Below are positions 1-9,813 of a DNA stretch of 64,000 bases, piece after piece; position 1 is the first letter of the stretch; each line of letters begins with the position of its first letter. This stretch comes from Dongia deserti (GTDB lineage: Bacteria > Pseudomonadota > Alphaproteobacteria > Dongiales > Dongiaceae), in NCBI RefSeq assembly GCF_003574735.1, contig NZ_QORW01000007.1, forward strand, positions 1 through 64,000, in the 5' to 3' direction. Below the pieces are notes generated by a model, which was not told the DNA's origin, searched no databases, and saw only the letters and a program-made list of their open reading frames with translations. Both the position numbers and the translations under genes were made by a program.

Positions 1-113
1 CGATGGAAGTGCACCTGATCGCGCCGATCGCGATGGACGAGGGCCTGCGCTTCGCGATCCGCGAAGGCGGCCGAACCGTCGGCGCCGGCGTCGTCGCCAG
101 CATCATAGAGTAA
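1..113 (+). CDS. tuf: Elongation factor Tu, C-terminal end (partial)
   Basis: Only the last 36 codons are present; the gene enters from the left edge, in frame from base 3. The translated end contains [15 protein letters not shown], the hallmark C-terminal strand of EF-Tu domain III. EF-Tu is the GTPase that delivers aminoacyl-tRNA to the ribosome. It lies 27 bp before rpsJ, the usual str/S10 junction in proteobacteria. Confidence 0.95.
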   Translation, partial: MEVHLIAPIAMDEGLRFAIREGGRTVGAGVVASIIE

Positions 114-140
114 AGGGCCTAGGGCCGAAGGATCTGAACA

Positions 141-455
<315 letters not shown>

Positions 456-467
456 GGGGCGGCTTCG

Positions 468-1160
468 ATGCGTACCGGATTGATCGCCCAGAAGATGGGC
501 ATGACCAGGATCTTCGCGGAGGACGGCAGCCACGTGCCCGTCACCGTGCTGAAGGTCGACACCTGCCAAGTCGTCGATGTTCGCACCGAGGACAAGCATG
601 GCTACAACGCCGTGCAGCTCGGAGTCGGCAAGGCGAAGGTGAAGAACGTCTCCAAAGCCGAGCGCGGCCGCTTCGCGAAGTCGAAGGTCGAGCCAAAGGC
701 CAAGGTGGCGGAGTTCCGCGTGTCGAAGGACGCGCTGCTCGAGGTCGGCGCCGAGCTGTCGGTCACGCACTTCGTGCCCGGCCAGTTCGTCGACGTCGTG
801 GGCACCACCATCGGCAAGGGCTTTGCCGGCTCCATGAAGCGTTGGAATTTCCGTGGCTTGCGCGCAACCCACGGCGTCTCGATCTCGCATCGCAGCCACG
901 GTTCGACCGGCAACCGCCAGGATCCCGGCCGCACCTTCCCCGGCAAGAAGATGGCCGGTCACCTGGGTGTCGAGCGCGTGACGACGCAGAACCTGGCTGT
1001 CGTTTCGACCGACGAGGCCGAGGGCCTGATCTTGATCAAGGGCGCGGTGCCGGGTCACGACGGCGGCTATGTGCTGATCAGCGATGCGGTGAAGCGCCAA
1101 GCGCCGAAGGGCCTGCCGTTCCCGGCGGCGCTCAAGGCCAAGGCTGAAGCGGCGGCCTAA
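468..1160 (+). CDS. rplC: 50S ribosomal protein L3
   Basis: 230 aa. L3 binds 23S rRNA near the peptidyl-transferase centre. The central loop [20 protein letters not shown] (about residues 144-163), including the Gln methylated in enteric L3, identifies the family. A short Ala/Lys-rich tail ends the protein. The ATG follows a GGGGCGG-type site. S10-operon gene order supports the call. Confidence 0.98.
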   Translation: MRTGLIAQKMGMTRIFAEDGSHVPVTVLKVDTCQVVDVRTEDKHGYNAVQLGVGKAKVKNVSKAERGRFAKSKVEPKAKVAEFRVSKDALLEVGAELSVTHFVPGQFVDVVGTTIGKGFAGSMKRWNFRGLRATHGVSISHRSHGSTGNRQDPGRTFPGKKMAGHLGVERVTTQNLAVVSTDEAEGLILIKGAVPGHDGGYVLISDAVKRQAPKGLPFPAALKAKAEAAA

Positions 1161-1178
1161 GGACAAGGACGAGCAGTC

Positions 1179-1808
1179 ATGAAACTGAAGGTCACGGACA
1201 TCAGCAACAAGGCGGTCGGCGAGGTCGAGATCGACGACGCCGTGTTCGCCGACATTTTCGGCCGCACCGTGCGCAAGGACATCCTGGCGCGCGCCGTCAA
1301 CTGGCAGCTCGCGAAGCGCCGGGCCGGCACGCACAAGACCAAGGAGATCGGCGAGATCTCCGGCACGACCAAGAAGCCGTACAGCCAGAAGGGCACGGGC
1401 AACGCCCGCCAGGGTTCGCTGCGCTCGCCGCAGTTCCGCGGCGGTGCGACCATCTTCGGTCCCGTCGTGCGCAGCCACGCGCACGACCTGCCGAAGAAGG
1501 TGCGTAAGCTGGCGCTGAAGCACGCGCTCTCGGCCAAGCACAAGGACGGCAAGCTCATCGTTTGGGGCGAGACCAAGGCCAACGGCAAGACCAAGGAGCT
1601 GGTCGGCCAGTTCAAGAAGCTGGGCTGGAACTCCGTCCTGGTGATCGACGGCCCCGAGGTGAATGAGCAGTTCGCCAGGGCCGCGCGCAACATCCCGAAC
1701 GTGGATGTGCTGCCGCAGCAGGGCGCCAATGTGTATGACATCCTCCGCCGCGACACCCTGGTCCTGACCAAGGGCGCGATGGAGCATCTGGTGGAGCGAC
1801 TGAAATGA
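1179..1808 (+). CDS. rplD: 50S ribosomal protein L4
   Basis: 209 aa, the usual size. L4 lines the peptide exit tunnel with an extended loop; the loop is visible as [20 protein letters not shown] at about residues 67-86. The enteric L4 represses its own S10 operon, but no matching leader can be recognised here. The stop overlaps the start of rplW (ATGA), suggesting translational coupling. Confidence 0.98.
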   Translation: MKLKVTDISNKAVGEVEIDDAVFADIFGRTVRKDILARAVNWQLAKRRAGTHKTKEIGEISGTTKKPYSQKGTGNARQGSLRSPQFRGGATIFGPVVRSHAHDLPKKVRKLALKHALSAKHKDGKLIVWGETKANGKTKELVGQFKKLGWNSVLVIDGPEVNEQFARAARNIPNVDVLPQQGANVYDILRRDTLVLTKGAMEHLVERLK

Positions 1809-2137
1809 GCCGCGCGCGTCCGATGAAGAAGCCGGTCGTCAACCTGAGCCAAGCGGAGATGTACGACATCATCCGCCGGCCGGTGGTGACCGAGAAGAGC
1901 ACGATGGGCTCCCAGTACAACCAGGTCACGTTCCGGGTTCCGCTCGATGCGACCAAGCCGGAGATCAAGGCGGCGGTCGAGGGCGTGTTCAAGGTGAAGG
2001 TGACCGCGGTGAATACCCTGCGCAGCCAAGGCAAAGTCAAGCGTTTCCGCGGCTTTATCGGCAAGCGCAATGACACCAAGAAGGCAGTCGTGACTCTGGC
2101 CCAGGGCCAGACCATCGACGTCACGACGGGAGTGTAA
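1805..2137 (+). CDS. rplW: 50S ribosomal protein L23
   Basis: 110 aa. L23 sits at the exit-tunnel mouth and docks trigger factor and SRP. The family start [13 protein letters not shown] is at about residues 19-31, and [14 protein letters not shown] follows. The ATG overlaps the rplD stop by 4 nt; a second ATG at 1823 would give a 104-aa protein and cannot be excluded, but it has no clear ribosome-binding site. Confidence 0.95.
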   Translation: MSRARPMKKPVVNLSQAEMYDIIRRPVVTEKSTMGSQYNQVTFRVPLDATKPEIKAAVEGVFKVKVTAVNTLRSQGKVKRFRGFIGKRNDTKKAVVTLAQGQTIDVTTGV

Positions 2138-2140
2138 GCG

Positions 2141-2962
2141 ATGGCTTTGAAGACTTTTAAGCCGACCTCCGCGGGCATCCGCCACGTCATCATCGTGGAC
2201 CGGTCGGACCTGCACAAGGGCAAGCCGGTCAAGGAGCTGACCGAGGGCCTGAAGAAGAGCGGCGGCCGCAACAACTACGGCCGGCTGACCGCCTTCCGGA
2301 AGGGCGGCGGTCACAAGCGCCGCTATCGCCTGATCGACTTCAAGCGCCGCAAGTTCGACGTGGCGGCGACGGTCGAGCGCCTGGAATACGATCCCAACCG
2401 CACGGCCTTCATCGCGCTGGTGAAGTACGAGGATGGCGAGCTCAGCTACATCCTGGCGCCGCAGCGTTTGAAGGCGGGCGACGTGGTCGTCTCCGGCGAG
2501 CGTGTGGACGTGAAGCCGGGCAACGCGATGCCTCTGAAGAGCATCCCGGTCGGCACGATCGTGCACAATGTCGAGCTGAAGCCCGGCAAGGGCGGCCAGA
2601 TGGCCCGCGCCGCCGGCGCCTTCGTCCAGCTCGTGGGCCGCGACCAGGGCAAGGCGCTGCTGCGCATGTCCTCGGGCGAAGTGCGCATGGTGCAGGCGGA
2701 CTGCATGGCGACAATCGGCGCCGTCAGCAATCCGGACAACCAGAACACCACGCTCGGCAAGGCTGGCCGCGCGCGCTGGTTGGGCATCCGCCCGTCGACC
2801 CGCGGCATCGCCATGAACCCGGTCGATCACCCGCACGGTGGCCGCACCAACGGCGGCATGCACTGGGTCACGCCCTGGGGCATTTCGACCAAGGGGAAGA
2901 AGACTCGTCGTAACAAGAAGACGGACGGCCAGATCCTGCGCCGCCGTCACGCGAGCAAGTAA
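2141..2962 (+). CDS. rplB: 50S ribosomal protein L2
   Basis: 273 aa, full length. L2 is required for subunit association and peptidyl-transferase activity. The signature [15 protein letters not shown] (about residues 224-238) contains the conserved histidines near the catalytic centre. It lies 3 bp after rplW in standard S10-operon order. Confidence 0.99.
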   Translation: MALKTFKPTSAGIRHVIIVDRSDLHKGKPVKELTEGLKKSGGRNNYGRLTAFRKGGGHKRRYRLIDFKRRKFDVAATVERLEYDPNRTAFIALVKYEDGELSYILAPQRLKAGDVVVSGERVDVKPGNAMPLKSIPVGTIVHNVELKPGKGGQMARAAGAFVQLVGRDQGKALLRMSSGEVRMVQADCMATIGAVSNPDNQNTTLGKAGRARWLGIRPSTRGIAMNPVDHPHGGRTNGGMHWVTPWGISTKGKKTRRNKKTDGQILRRRHASK

Positions 2963-2974
2963 GGAGATCACTCG

Positions 2975-3253
2975 ATGGCTCGCTCGGTTTGGAAAGGTCC
3001 GTTCGTGGATGGCTATCTGCTGAAGAAGGCGGAAGCTTCGCGCGGTTCGGGCCGCAATGAAGTGATCAAGACCTGGTCGCGGCGCTCGACGATCCTGCCG
3101 CAGTTCGTGGGTCTGACGTTCGGCGTGCATAACGGCCAGAAGTTCCTGCCCGTGCTGGTGACCGAGAACATGATCGGCCACAAGTTCGGCGAGTTCGCGC
3201 CCACGCGCACGTTCACCGGCCATTCCGCCGACCGCAAGGCGAGGAGGGAGTAG
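2975..3253 (+). CDS. rpsS: 30S ribosomal protein S19
   Basis: 92 aa, a typical S19. It forms a head complex with S13 that contacts the A and P sites. [16 protein letters not shown] at the start and [16 protein letters not shown] near the end are characteristic. A GGAG site lies upstream of the ATG, and rplV follows 2 bp after the stop. Confidence 0.98.
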   Translation: MARSVWKGPFVDGYLLKKAEASRGSGRNEVIKTWSRRSTILPQFVGLTFGVHNGQKFLPVLVTENMIGHKFGEFAPTRTFTGHSADRKARRE

Positions 3254-3255
3254 CC

Positions 3256-3645
3256 ATGAGCAAGGCAAAGACGCCGCGCGCGCTCAAGAACACGGAAGCG
3301 ATGGCCAGCGCTTCGGTCATCCAGGTCAGTCCGCGCAAGGTCAACCTGGTTGCGCAGATGATCCGCGGCCTCGGCGCGCAGCCGGCGCTGTCGGCGCTGA
3401 CGTTCTCGAAGCGCCGCGCCGCCAACGACGTGAAGAAGGTGCTGCAGGCGGCGATCGCGAATGCGGAGAACAACCATTCGCTCGACGTCGACCGCTTGGT
3501 GGTGGCCGAGGCATATGTGGGCCGCAGCCTGAAGCTGAAGCGCTTCCATGCCCGTGCCCGCGGCCGCGGCGCGCGCGTCACCAAGACCTGGAGCAACATC
3601 ACCGTGGTCGTGCGCGAACGTGCCGATCAGGAGGAGAAGGCGTAA
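3256..3645 (+). CDS. rplV: 50S ribosomal protein L22
   Basis: 129 aa. L22 reaches into the exit tunnel with a beta-hairpin, the site of macrolide-resistance changes in other bacteria; here that region reads [14 protein letters not shown] at about residues 95-108. An N-terminal extension of about 15 residues precedes the core. The stop TAA shares its last A with the rpsC start (TAATG). Confidence 0.98.
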   Translation: MSKAKTPRALKNTEAMASASVIQVSPRKVNLVAQMIRGLGAQPALSALTFSKRRAANDVKKVLQAAIANAENNHSLDVDRLVVAEAYVGRSLKLKRFHARARGRGARVTKTWSNITVVVRERADQEEKA

Positions 3646-4322
3646 TGGGACAGAAGGTCAATCCGATCGGCCTGCGCGTCGGCATCAATCGCACCTGGGA
3701 TTCACGCTGGTTCGCGGGTCGCGATTTCGCCAACCTGCTGCACGAGGACCTGAAGCTTAAGAAGTATCTGGCGGAGCGTCTGGGACAAGCCGGCGTGTCG
3801 CGGATCGTGATCGAGCGTCCGGCCAAGAAGGCGCGCGTCACGATCCACACCGCGCGCCCGGGCGTCGTCATTGGCAAGAAGGGAGCCGACATCGAAAAGC
3901 TGCGCGCCGACCTCGCCAAGATGACCGGCTCGGAGGTGAGTCTCAACATCGTCGAGATCCGCAAGCCCGAGATCGACGCCAAGCTGATCGCCGACAACAT
4001 CGGGCAGCAGCTGGAGCGTCGCGTCGCCTTCCGTCGCGCCATGAAGCGCGCGGTCCAGTCGGCGATGCGCCTCGGCGCCCTCGGCATCCGCATCAACTGC
4101 TCCGGCCGGTTGGGCGGGGCGGAAATCGCCCGCATGGAGTGGTACCGCGAAGGCCGCGTGCCGCTGCATACGCTGCGCGCCGAGATCGATTTCGGTGAAT
4201 CGACGGCCAAGACGACCTACGGCACCTGCGGCGTGAAGGTCTGGGTGTTCAAGGGTGAGATCATGGCTCACGACCCGATGGCCCTCGACAAGCGGGCCAT
4301 GGAGCATCAGGCGGCGCGCTGA
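3645..4322 (+). CDS. rpsC: 30S ribosomal protein S3
   Basis: 225 aa. S3 binds the mRNA entry path. The N-terminal [13 protein letters not shown] and the type II KH-domain [10 protein letters not shown] (about residues 76-85) are clear, as is the C-terminal domain with [10 protein letters not shown]-like [13 protein letters not shown]. Translationally coupled to rplV by the one-base TAATG overlap. Confidence 0.98.
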   Translation: MGQKVNPIGLRVGINRTWDSRWFAGRDFANLLHEDLKLKKYLAERLGQAGVSRIVIERPAKKARVTIHTARPGVVIGKKGADIEKLRADLAKMTGSEVSLNIVEIRKPEIDAKLIADNIGQQLERRVAFRRAMKRAVQSAMRLGALGIRINCSGRLGGAEIARMEWYREGRVPLHTLRAEIDFGESTAKTTYGTCGVKVWVFKGEIMAHDPMALDKRAMEHQAAR

Positions 4323-4354
4323 GGCGCATCGCCGAAGAATAAGGACGAAGGAAC

Positions 4355-4771
4355 ATGCTTTCGCCAAAGCGAACCAAATTCCGCAAGGCGCACAAGGGCC
4401 GCATCCACGGCGATGCCAAGGGCGGCACCACGCTGAACTTCGGCGCCTATGGTCTGAAGGCGGTGGAGCCGGCCCGCATCACCGCGCGCCAGATCGAGGC
4501 CGCCCGCCGCGCCATCACGCGTCACATGAAGCGCGTCGGCAAGGTGTGGATCCGGATCTTCCCGGATGTGCCCGTCAGCCGCAAGCCGGCCGAAGTGCGC
4601 ATGGGCTCGGGCAAGGGCACGCCGGAATACTGGGTCTGCCGCGTGCATCCCGGCCGCATCATGTTCGAGATGGACGGCGTTCCCAAGGCGCTGGCGCACG
4701 AGGCGTTCGCGCTGGCGGCCGCCAAGCTGCCGATCAAGACGCGCGTCGTCGGCCGATTGGGCGATGAATAG
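4355..4771 (+). CDS. rplP: 50S ribosomal protein L16
   Basis: 138 aa. L16 organises the A-site region of 23S rRNA. The start [16 protein letters not shown] and the loop [13 protein letters not shown] (about residues 81-93) are diagnostic. A GGACGAAGGA stretch provides the ribosome-binding site. Confidence 0.98.
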   Translation: MLSPKRTKFRKAHKGRIHGDAKGGTTLNFGAYGLKAVEPARITARQIEAARRAITRHMKRVGKVWIRIFPDVPVSRKPAEVRMGSGKGTPEYWVCRVHPGRIMFEMDGVPKALAHEAFALAAAKLPIKTRVVGRLGDE

Positions 4772-4789
4772 GGCGCAGGAGAATTGAAG

Positions 4790-5155
4790 ATGGGTGCGGA
4801 AGAACTGCGCATGAAGACCGAGGATCAGCTGAAGACTGACCTCGCGAGCCTGAAGAAGGAGGCCTTCAACCTGCGTTTCCAGCAGGCCAACGGCCAGCTT
4901 GAGAACACCGCGCGCGTGCGCACGGTGCGGCGCGACATCGCGCGCATCATGACCTTCCTGGGCCAGAAAGCCGCCGCGGCGGCCGGCACCTCGAAGCCGG
5001 CGGCCGAGGCCAAGCCGGCGCCGAAGGCGAAGGCCAAGGCCAAGGTGAAGAAAGCGGCGAAGCCGAAGGCTGAAGCCAAGGCGAAGAAGCCGAAGACCGA
5101 GACGCCGAAGGCCAAGAAGGCGGCGGCCAAGAAGACCGCGAAGGCGAAGGCCTGA
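4790..5155 (+). CDS. rpmC: 50S ribosomal protein L29 with long Lys/Ala-rich tail
   Basis: 121 aa from the ATG at 4790. An upstream TTG at 4784 is in frame, but AGGAGAA (4777-4783) abuts it and is ideally spaced for 4790. Residues 1-63 are the two-helix L29 core ([20 protein letters not shown]), which binds 23S rRNA near the exit tunnel. Residues 64-121 are almost only Ala, Lys, Pro and Glu in short repeats, roughly doubling the usual 60-70 aa. The tail resembles a histone-H1-like basic disordered segment; its function is unknown. Confidence 0.93.
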   Translation: MGAEELRMKTEDQLKTDLASLKKEAFNLRFQQANGQLENTARVRTVRRDIARIMTFLGQKAAAAAGTSKPAAEAKPAPKAKAKAKVKKAAKPKAEAKAKKPKTETPKAKKAAAKKTAKAKA

Positions 5156-5182
5156 GCGAAGGAAAGGGATTAGGAGCGAGAC

Positions 5183-5431
5183 ATGCCTCGGCGAGTGTTG
5201 CAAGGCACCGTGGTCAGCGACAAGAACGACAAGACCGTGATCGTCTCGGTCGAGCGTCGCGTCATGCACCCGGTCTATAAGAAGTTCATCCGTCGTTCAA
5301 AGCGCTATGCGGCGCACGACGAGGGCAATGTTCACAAGATCGGCGATACGGTTTTCATCCGTGAGTGCGCGCCGATTTCCAAGAGAAAGCGCTGGGAAGT
5401 GGTGTCGGAAGACGCTGCTGCCGGCCATTAA
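5183..5431 (+). CDS. rpsQ: 30S ribosomal protein S17
   Basis: 82 aa, normal length, OB-fold protein that binds 16S rRNA early in assembly. [21 protein letters not shown] and the motif [14 protein letters not shown] are typical. AGGAG lies 6 nt before the ATG. Confidence 0.97.
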   Translation: MPRRVLQGTVVSDKNDKTVIVSVERRVMHPVYKKFIRRSKRYAAHDEGNVHKIGDTVFIRECAPISKRKRWEVVSEDAAAGH

Positions 5432-5452
5432 AGAAGAAGAAAGGGTCCGGCC

Positions 5453-5821
5453 ATGATCCAGATGCAGACGAACCTGGATGTCGCCGATAATTCGGGCGCG
5501 CGCAGGGTGCAGTGCATCAAGGTGCTGGGCGGTTCGAAGCGCCGCACCGCGAGCGTAGGCGACGTCATCGTCGTCTCGATCAAGGAGGCGATCCCGCGCG
5601 GCAAGGTGAAGAAGGGCGACGTTCACCAGGCGGTGATCGTCCGCACGGCGAAGGAGATCCGGCGCGCCGACGGCACGTCGATCCGTTTCGACCGCAACGC
5701 GGCCGTGCTGATCAACAAGCAGGGCGAGCCGATCGGGACCCGTATTTTCGGCCCCGTGACGCGCGAGCTGCGCGCCAAGAAGTTCATGAAGATCATCTCG
5801 CTCGCGCCGGAAGTGCTGTAG
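5453..5821 (+). CDS. rplN: 50S ribosomal protein L14
   Basis: 122 aa, exactly the family length. L14 forms intersubunit bridges with 16S r[22 protein letters not shown] at the start and the C-terminal [18 protein letters not shown] identify it without ambiguity. First gene of the classical spc operon, though here continuous with S10. Confidence 0.99.
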   Translation: MIQMQTNLDVADNSGARRVQCIKVLGGSKRRTASVGDVIVVSIKEAIPRGKVKKGDVHQAVIVRTAKEIRRADGTSIRFDRNAAVLINKQGEPIGTRIFGPVTRELRAKKFMKIISLAPEVL

Positions 5822-5845
5822 GCCGAGACGGGAAAGGACCAGGTC

Positions 5846-6163
5846 ATGGCGACGAAGTTGAAAGTGAAGAAGGGCGACAAGGTGGTTGTGATCACCGGTC
5901 GCGACAAGGGCAAGCAGGGCGAGATCCTGAAGGTCTTCCGTGAGGAGAACCGCGTGATCGTGCAGGGCATCAACATGGCCCAGCGGCATCAGCGCCAGAC
6001 GATGCAGCAGGAAGGCGGCATCGTCCGGAAGGAGCTCCCGATCCACGCCTCGAACGTGGCGCTGATCGACCCCAAGACCGACAGGCCCACGCGTGTCGGC
6101 TACAAGATGGACGGCGAGCGCAAGATCCGCGTCGCGCGCCGCTCCGGCGAAGCTTTGGATTGA
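5846..6163 (+). CDS. rplX: 50S ribosomal protein L24
   Basis: 105 aa with an N-terminal KOW motif ([20 protein letters not shown], about residues 7-26). L24 is an assembly initiator for the 50S subunit. A GGACCAGGTC stretch precedes the ATG. The stop is followed 11 nt later by the rplE start. Confidence 0.98.
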   Translation: MATKLKVKKGDKVVVITGRDKGKQGEILKVFREENRVIVQGINMAQRHQRQTMQQEGGIVRKELPIHASNVALIDPKTDRPTRVGYKMDGERKIRVARRSGEALD

Positions 6164-6174
6164 GGGAGAGGCCG

Positions 6175-6717
6175 ATGGCTGCCCGTTTAAAAGAGCACTA
6201 CGAAAAGGTCGTGCGTCCCGCGCTGATCGAGGAGTTCAAGTACCAGAACCAGCTCGAGGCACCGCGCCTGGACAAGATCGTGATCAACATGGGTGTCGGC
6301 GAGGCGACCTCCGACTCCAAGAAGATCAATGCCGCGGTGGCGGAACTGGCCGCGATCGCCGGCCAGAAGCCGGTGATCACCAAGGCGCGCAAGTCGATTG
6401 CCACGTTCAAGCTGCGCGAAGGCATGAATATCGGCTGTAAGGTCACCCTGCGACGCGAGCGGATGTACGAGTTCCTCGATCGCCTGGTCAACATCGCGCT
6501 GCCGCGCGTCCGCGACTTCCGCGGCGTCAGCGGCAAGAGCTTCGACGGCCGCGGCAACTATACCCTGGGCCTCAAGGAGCAGCTGGTGTTCCCGGAGATC
6601 GACTACGACAAGGTCGACAAGGTTCGCGGCATGGACATCGTGATCTGCACGACTGCAAAGACTGACGCCGAGGCGAAGGCGTTGCTGAAGGGCTTCCAGA
6701 TGCCCTTCGTGGCCTGA
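6175..6717 (+). CDS. rplE: 50S ribosomal protein L5
   Basis: 180 aa from the ATG at 6175, preceded by GAGGGAGAGG; a TTG at 6160 in the same frame overlaps the rplX stop and gives five unlikely extra residues. L5 binds 5S rRNA and contacts P-site tRNA. The segments [13 protein letters not shown] (about residues 30-42) and [19 protein letters not shown] (about residues 109-127) are family signatures. Confidence 0.98.
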   Translation: MAARLKEHYEKVVRPALIEEFKYQNQLEAPRLDKIVINMGVGEATSDSKKINAAVAELAAIAGQKPVITKARKSIATFKLREGMNIGCKVTLRRERMYEFLDRLVNIALPRVRDFRGVSGKSFDGRGNYTLGLKEQLVFPEIDYDKVDKVRGMDIVICTTAKTDAEAKALLKGFQMPFVA

Positions 6718-6737
6718 GCCTTAGAGGAGAGGACGAG

Positions 6738-7043
6738 ATGGCAAAGACCAGCTCAATCGAACGCAACAAGAAGCGCGAGCGCCTGGCGAAGCAATACGCC
6801 GCCAAGCGCGCGAAGCTGAAGGCGATCGCGGACAATGACAACCTGGCGATGGAGGACCGCTTCGCGGCCCGTCTGAAGCTGGCTGAAATGCCGCGCAATT
6901 CGTCGAAGGTGCGCATCAAACATCGCTGTGACCTGACGGGCCGCTCGCGCTCGGTCTACCGCAAGTTCCGCTTGTCGCGCATCGCGCTGCGGGAACTGGC
7001 CTCGACCGGCCAGATCCCGGGCATGGTCAAGGCAAGCTGGTAA
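6738..7043 (+). CDS. rpsN: 30S ribosomal protein S14 (zinc-free type)
   Basis: 101 aa, the long form of S14. Only one cysteine ([10 protein letters not shown], about residue 67) is visible, so this is the zinc-independent C-minus type; the short zinc form has a CXXC pair. The C-terminal [15 protein letters not shown] is typical. AGGAGAGGAC precedes the ATG. Confidence 0.98.
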   Translation: MAKTSSIERNKKRERLAKQYAAKRAKLKAIADNDNLAMEDRFAARLKLAEMPRNSSKVRIKHRCDLTGRSRSVYRKFRLSRIALRELASTGQIPGMVKASW

Positions 7044-7057
7044 GGAGGATCGGACCG

Positions 7058-7453
7058 ATGCCATTGAGCGATCCGTTGGGAGATATGCTGACCCGCATCC
7101 GGAATGCCCAGAAGGCGGGCATGTCCAGCTGCACGACGCCCGCTTCGAGGCTGCGCGCGAACGTGCTCGAGGTGCTGAAGCGGGAAGGCTATATCCGTCA
7201 CTACACCGTCGATCAGACCAATCCGGGCGGCGCGATTACTATCGAGCTCAAGTATCACGAGGGCTCGCCGGTGATCCGCGAGATTCATCGCGTGTCGAAG
7301 CCGGGCCGCCGGGTCTATTCGAAGATCGCGGACCTTCCGCGCTACTACAACGGGCTTGGTATTTCGATCCTGTCGACCCCGCGGGGCGTGATGTCGGAGA
7401 ACGACGCGCGTTCGGCGAACGTCGGCGGCGAAGTGCTGTGCCGCGTGTTCTAA
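7058..7453 (+). CDS. rpsH: 30S ribosomal protein S8
   Basis: 131 aa. S8 binds the central domain of 16S rRNA and in E. coli represses the spc operon by binding mRNA near rpl[19 protein letters not shown] at the start and [20 protein letters not shown] near the end are diagnostic. The AAGGAGG site is 7-8 nt before the ATG. Confidence 0.98.
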   Translation: MPLSDPLGDMLTRIRNAQKAGMSSCTTPASRLRANVLEVLKREGYIRHYTVDQTNPGGAITIELKYHEGSPVIREIHRVSKPGRRVYSKIADLPRYYNGLGISILSTPRGVMSENDARSANVGGEVLCRVF

Positions 7454-7463
7454 GAGGAACGAG

Positions 7464-7997
7464 ATGTCCCGCGTAGGCAAGAACCCGGTCACCATTCCGC
7501 AGGGCGTCACAGTCGACGTCGCCGGCGGCGTCGCGACCGTGAAGGGCAAGCTCGGCACGCTGAAGCTGCCGATCACCAAGGAAGTCGATGTCTCGGTCGA
7601 GGACGGCAAGGTTTGGGTGAAGCCGGTGGCTGACACCACTCCGTCGCGCGTCCTGTGGGGCACCACCCGCGCCAATCTGCGCAACATGGTCGAGGGCGTC
7701 AGCAAGGGCTACAGCAAGAATCTGGAAATCAACGGCGTCGGCTATCGCGCTGCGGTCCAGGGCAAGAACCTGCAGCTCCAGATGGGTTACAGCCACGACG
7801 TGAGCTATCCGATTCCGGAGGGCATCACGATCAAGTGCGAGAAGCCGACCGCGATCACGATCAGCGGTTTCGACAAGCAGAAGGTCGGCCAGGTGGCCGC
7901 CGAGATCCGTGCCGTGCGTCCGCCGGAGCCGTACAAGGGCAAGGGCATCAAGTACGACACCGAGACCATCCTGCGCAAGGAAGGCAAGAAGAAGTAA
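7464..7997 (+). CDS. rplF: 50S ribosomal protein L6
   Basis: 177 aa, two repeated domains. L6 binds helix 97 of 23S rRNA near the factor-binding site. The C-terminal signature [16 protein letters not shown] (about residues 153-168) is clear. An AGAGGAACGAG site precedes the ATG. Confidence 0.98.
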   Translation: MSRVGKNPVTIPQGVTVDVAGGVATVKGKLGTLKLPITKEVDVSVEDGKVWVKPVADTTPSRVLWGTTRANLRNMVEGVSKGYSKNLEINGVGYRAAVQGKNLQLQMGYSHDVSYPIPEGITIKCEKPTAITISGFDKQKVGQVAAEIRAVRPPEPYKGKGIKYDTETILRKEGKKK

Positions 7998-8006
7998 GGA
8001 ATGGCC

Positions 8007-8369
8007 ATGGCTAAGGCAAACAAGCTGTTCGAGCGGCGTCAGAATCGCGTCCGTGCGGCACTCCGGCAGAAGGCCTCGGACCGGCCGCGCCTGTCGGTGT
8101 TCCGCTCCTCGATGCACATCTATGTGCAGATTATCGACGACGCGCAGGGCACGACTCTCGCCGCGGCCTCGACGCTCGACAAGGAGCTGAAAGGCAAGCT
8201 GAAGACCGGCGCCAATCTCGATGCGGCGAAGGAAGTCGGCAAGCTGATCGCCGCGCGGGCCACTGCGAAGGGCGTCAAAACCGTGGCGTTCGACCGCGGC
8301 GGTTACAAGTATCACGGCCGCATCAAGGCGCTGGCCGACGCCGCCCGCGAAGGCGGCTTGGCGTTCTAA
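8007..8369 (+). CDS. rplR: 50S ribosomal protein L18
   Basis: 120 aa from the second ATG at 8007; TAAGGA directly abuts the first ATG (8001) but is 6 nt from the second, so 8007 is preferred. L18 binds 5S rRNA with L5 and L25. [20 protein letters not shown] and [22 protein letters not shown] (read across about residues 24-112) are typical. Confidence 0.97.
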   Translation: MAKANKLFERRQNRVRAALRQKASDRPRLSVFRSSMHIYVQIIDDAQGTTLAAASTLDKELKGKLKTGANLDAAKEVGKLIAARATAKGVKTVAFDRGGYKYHGRIKALADAAREGGLAF

Positions 8370-8396
8370 GCGCCGATCCAGGAAGGATGTAGCTTT

Positions 8397-8972
8397 ATGG
8401 CAAAGGCAGAAAGAAGAGAACGGCGCGGCGATCGGGATCGGGAGCGCGAGCGCTCGGCCGAACCGGAGCTGATCGAGAAGCTGGTCGGCATCAATCGCGT
8501 CGCCAAGGTGGTGAAGGGCGGCAAGCGCTTCGGCTTCGCGGCGATCGTGGTGGTCGGCGACGGCAAGGGCCGCGTCGGTCACGGATCCGGCAAGGCGCGC
8601 GAAGTGCCCGAGGCCATCCGCAAGGCAACCGAGCACGCCAAGCGGCAGATGATCCGCGTTCCGCTGCGGGAGGGCCGCACCCTCCATCATGACGTGGTCG
8701 GCCACTATGGCGCCGGTAATGTGGTGATGCGCGCTGCGGATGCGGGCACCGGCATCATCGCCGGCGGCCCGGTGCGCGCGATCTGCGAGGCGCTCGGCAT
8801 CCACGACGTGGTGGCGAAGTCCGTCGGCACCTCCAACCCGCACAACATGATCAAGGCGGCGTTCGACGCCCTGTCGCGCAGCAACTCGCCCCGTTCGGTG
8901 GCAGCGCGCCGCGGCAAGAAGGTCAGCGAGATTATCGGCAAGCGCGGCGCGGACGCCGAGGTGCGCGAGTAG
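8397..8972 (+). CDS. rpsE: 30S ribosomal protein S5
   Basis: 191 aa. S5 shapes the mRNA entry channel and affects decoding fidelity. The double-stranded RNA-binding domain begins around residue 24 ([20 protein letters not shown]), and [16 protein letters not shown] (about residues 118-133) marks the C-terminal domain. The first 23 residues are an Arg/Glu-rich extension absent from E. coli S5. GGAAGGATG precedes the ATG. Confidence 0.98.
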   Translation: MAKAERRERRGDRDRERERSAEPELIEKLVGINRVAKVVKGGKRFGFAAIVVVGDGKGRVGHGSGKAREVPEAIRKATEHAKRQMIRVPLREGRTLHHDVVGHYGAGNVVMRAADAGTGIIAGGPVRAICEALGIHDVVAKSVGTSNPHNMIKAAFDALSRSNSPRSVAARRGKKVSEIIGKRGADAEVRE

Positions 8973-8984
8973 GATGAGGCGAAC

Positions 8985-9170
8985 ATGTCCGGCAAATTGA
9001 AGATCACCCAGATCGGCAGCCCGATCGGCCGCAAACCCGGCCAGCGCGACACCCTGAGGGGTCTCGGTCTCGACAAGATGCACCGCAGCAACGAGGTGGA
9101 CGACACGCCGTCGATCCGCGGCATGCTGCGCAAGGTCGGTCATCTGGTGCGGATCGAACCAGCGAAGTAA
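8985..9170 (+). CDS. rpmD: 50S ribosomal protein L30
   Basis: 61 aa, the bacterial L30 size. [24 protein letters not shown] at residues 5-28 covers the family signature. It lies between rpsE and rplO, as in all spc operons that retain L30. Confidence 0.97.
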   Translation: MSGKLKITQIGSPIGRKPGQRDTLRGLGLDKMHRSNEVDDTPSIRGMLRKVGHLVRIEPAK

Positions 9171-9209
9171 CGAACCCATGCCGCAGCTGCGGCGTGAGAG
9201 GATAAGATC

Positions 9210-9710
9210 ATGAAACTCAATCAGCTTTCCGACAATCCGGGCGCCCGCAAGAGCCGCATTCGCATCGGCCGCGGCATCGGCTCGGGCAAGGGCAAGACCG
9301 GCGGCCGCGGCGGCAAGGGCCAGACCGCGCGCAGTGGCGTCGCCATCAAGGGGTTCGAGGGCGGCCAGATGCCGCTCTTCCGGCGCCTGCCGAAGAAGGG
9401 CTTCAACAACATCTTCCGCGCCGATCTGGTGGAAGTGAATCTTGGCCGCCTGCAGGCGGCGATCGAAGCCAAGCGCCTCGACGTGAGCAAGACTGTGAGC
9501 GGTGCCGATCTGGTCGCCGCCGGCCTCGTCAGCCGGGTGCGGGACGGCGTGCGCCTGCTGGGCAAGGGCGAGCTCAAGACCAAGGTGACCATCGAGGTGG
9601 CGGGTGCCTCCAAGTCGGCGGTCGCGGCGGTCGAAAAGCTGGGCGGCTCTGTTATCGTGACGGCGCCCAAGCCCAAGAAGGAAGAAACCAAGGGGAAGGC
9701 CAAGGCCTAA
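9210..9710 (+). CDS. rplO: 50S ribosomal protein L15
   Basis: 166 aa. L15 is a late assembly protein of the 50S subunit. The Gly-rich start [20 protein letters not shown] (about residues 19-38) and [18 protein letters not shown] (about residues 50-67) are diagnostic. The C-terminus carries a short Lys-rich tail. The next gene, secY, follows after about 100 bp. Confidence 0.98.
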   Translation: MKLNQLSDNPGARKSRIRIGRGIGSGKGKTGGRGGKGQTARSGVAIKGFEGGQMPLFRRLPKKGFNNIFRADLVEVNLGRLQAAIEAKRLDVSKTVSGADLVAAGLVSRVRDGVRLLGKGELKTKVTIEVAGASKSAVAAVEKLGGSVIVTAPKPKKEETKGKAKA

Positions 9711-9813
9711 GGGCCGCGCGCTAGCGGTTACCCCATAGGTTTACCTGGGCTTGGAGTAGGCGGGCCGGAGATACCATATAGACTGCGGACCGCATTAAAG
9801 GAGTTTGCCCAAT

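Noticed and set aside
1157-3268. 703-aa open frame on the minus strand across rplD-rpsS
   Set aside because: It is antisense to five well-conserved ribosomal genes; its Arg/Ala/His/Leu-rich composition is the usual shadow of GC-rich codon bias.
7248-9179. 643-aa open frame on the minus strand across rpsH-rpmD
   Set aside because: Antisense shadow of ribosomal genes with no recognisable domain.
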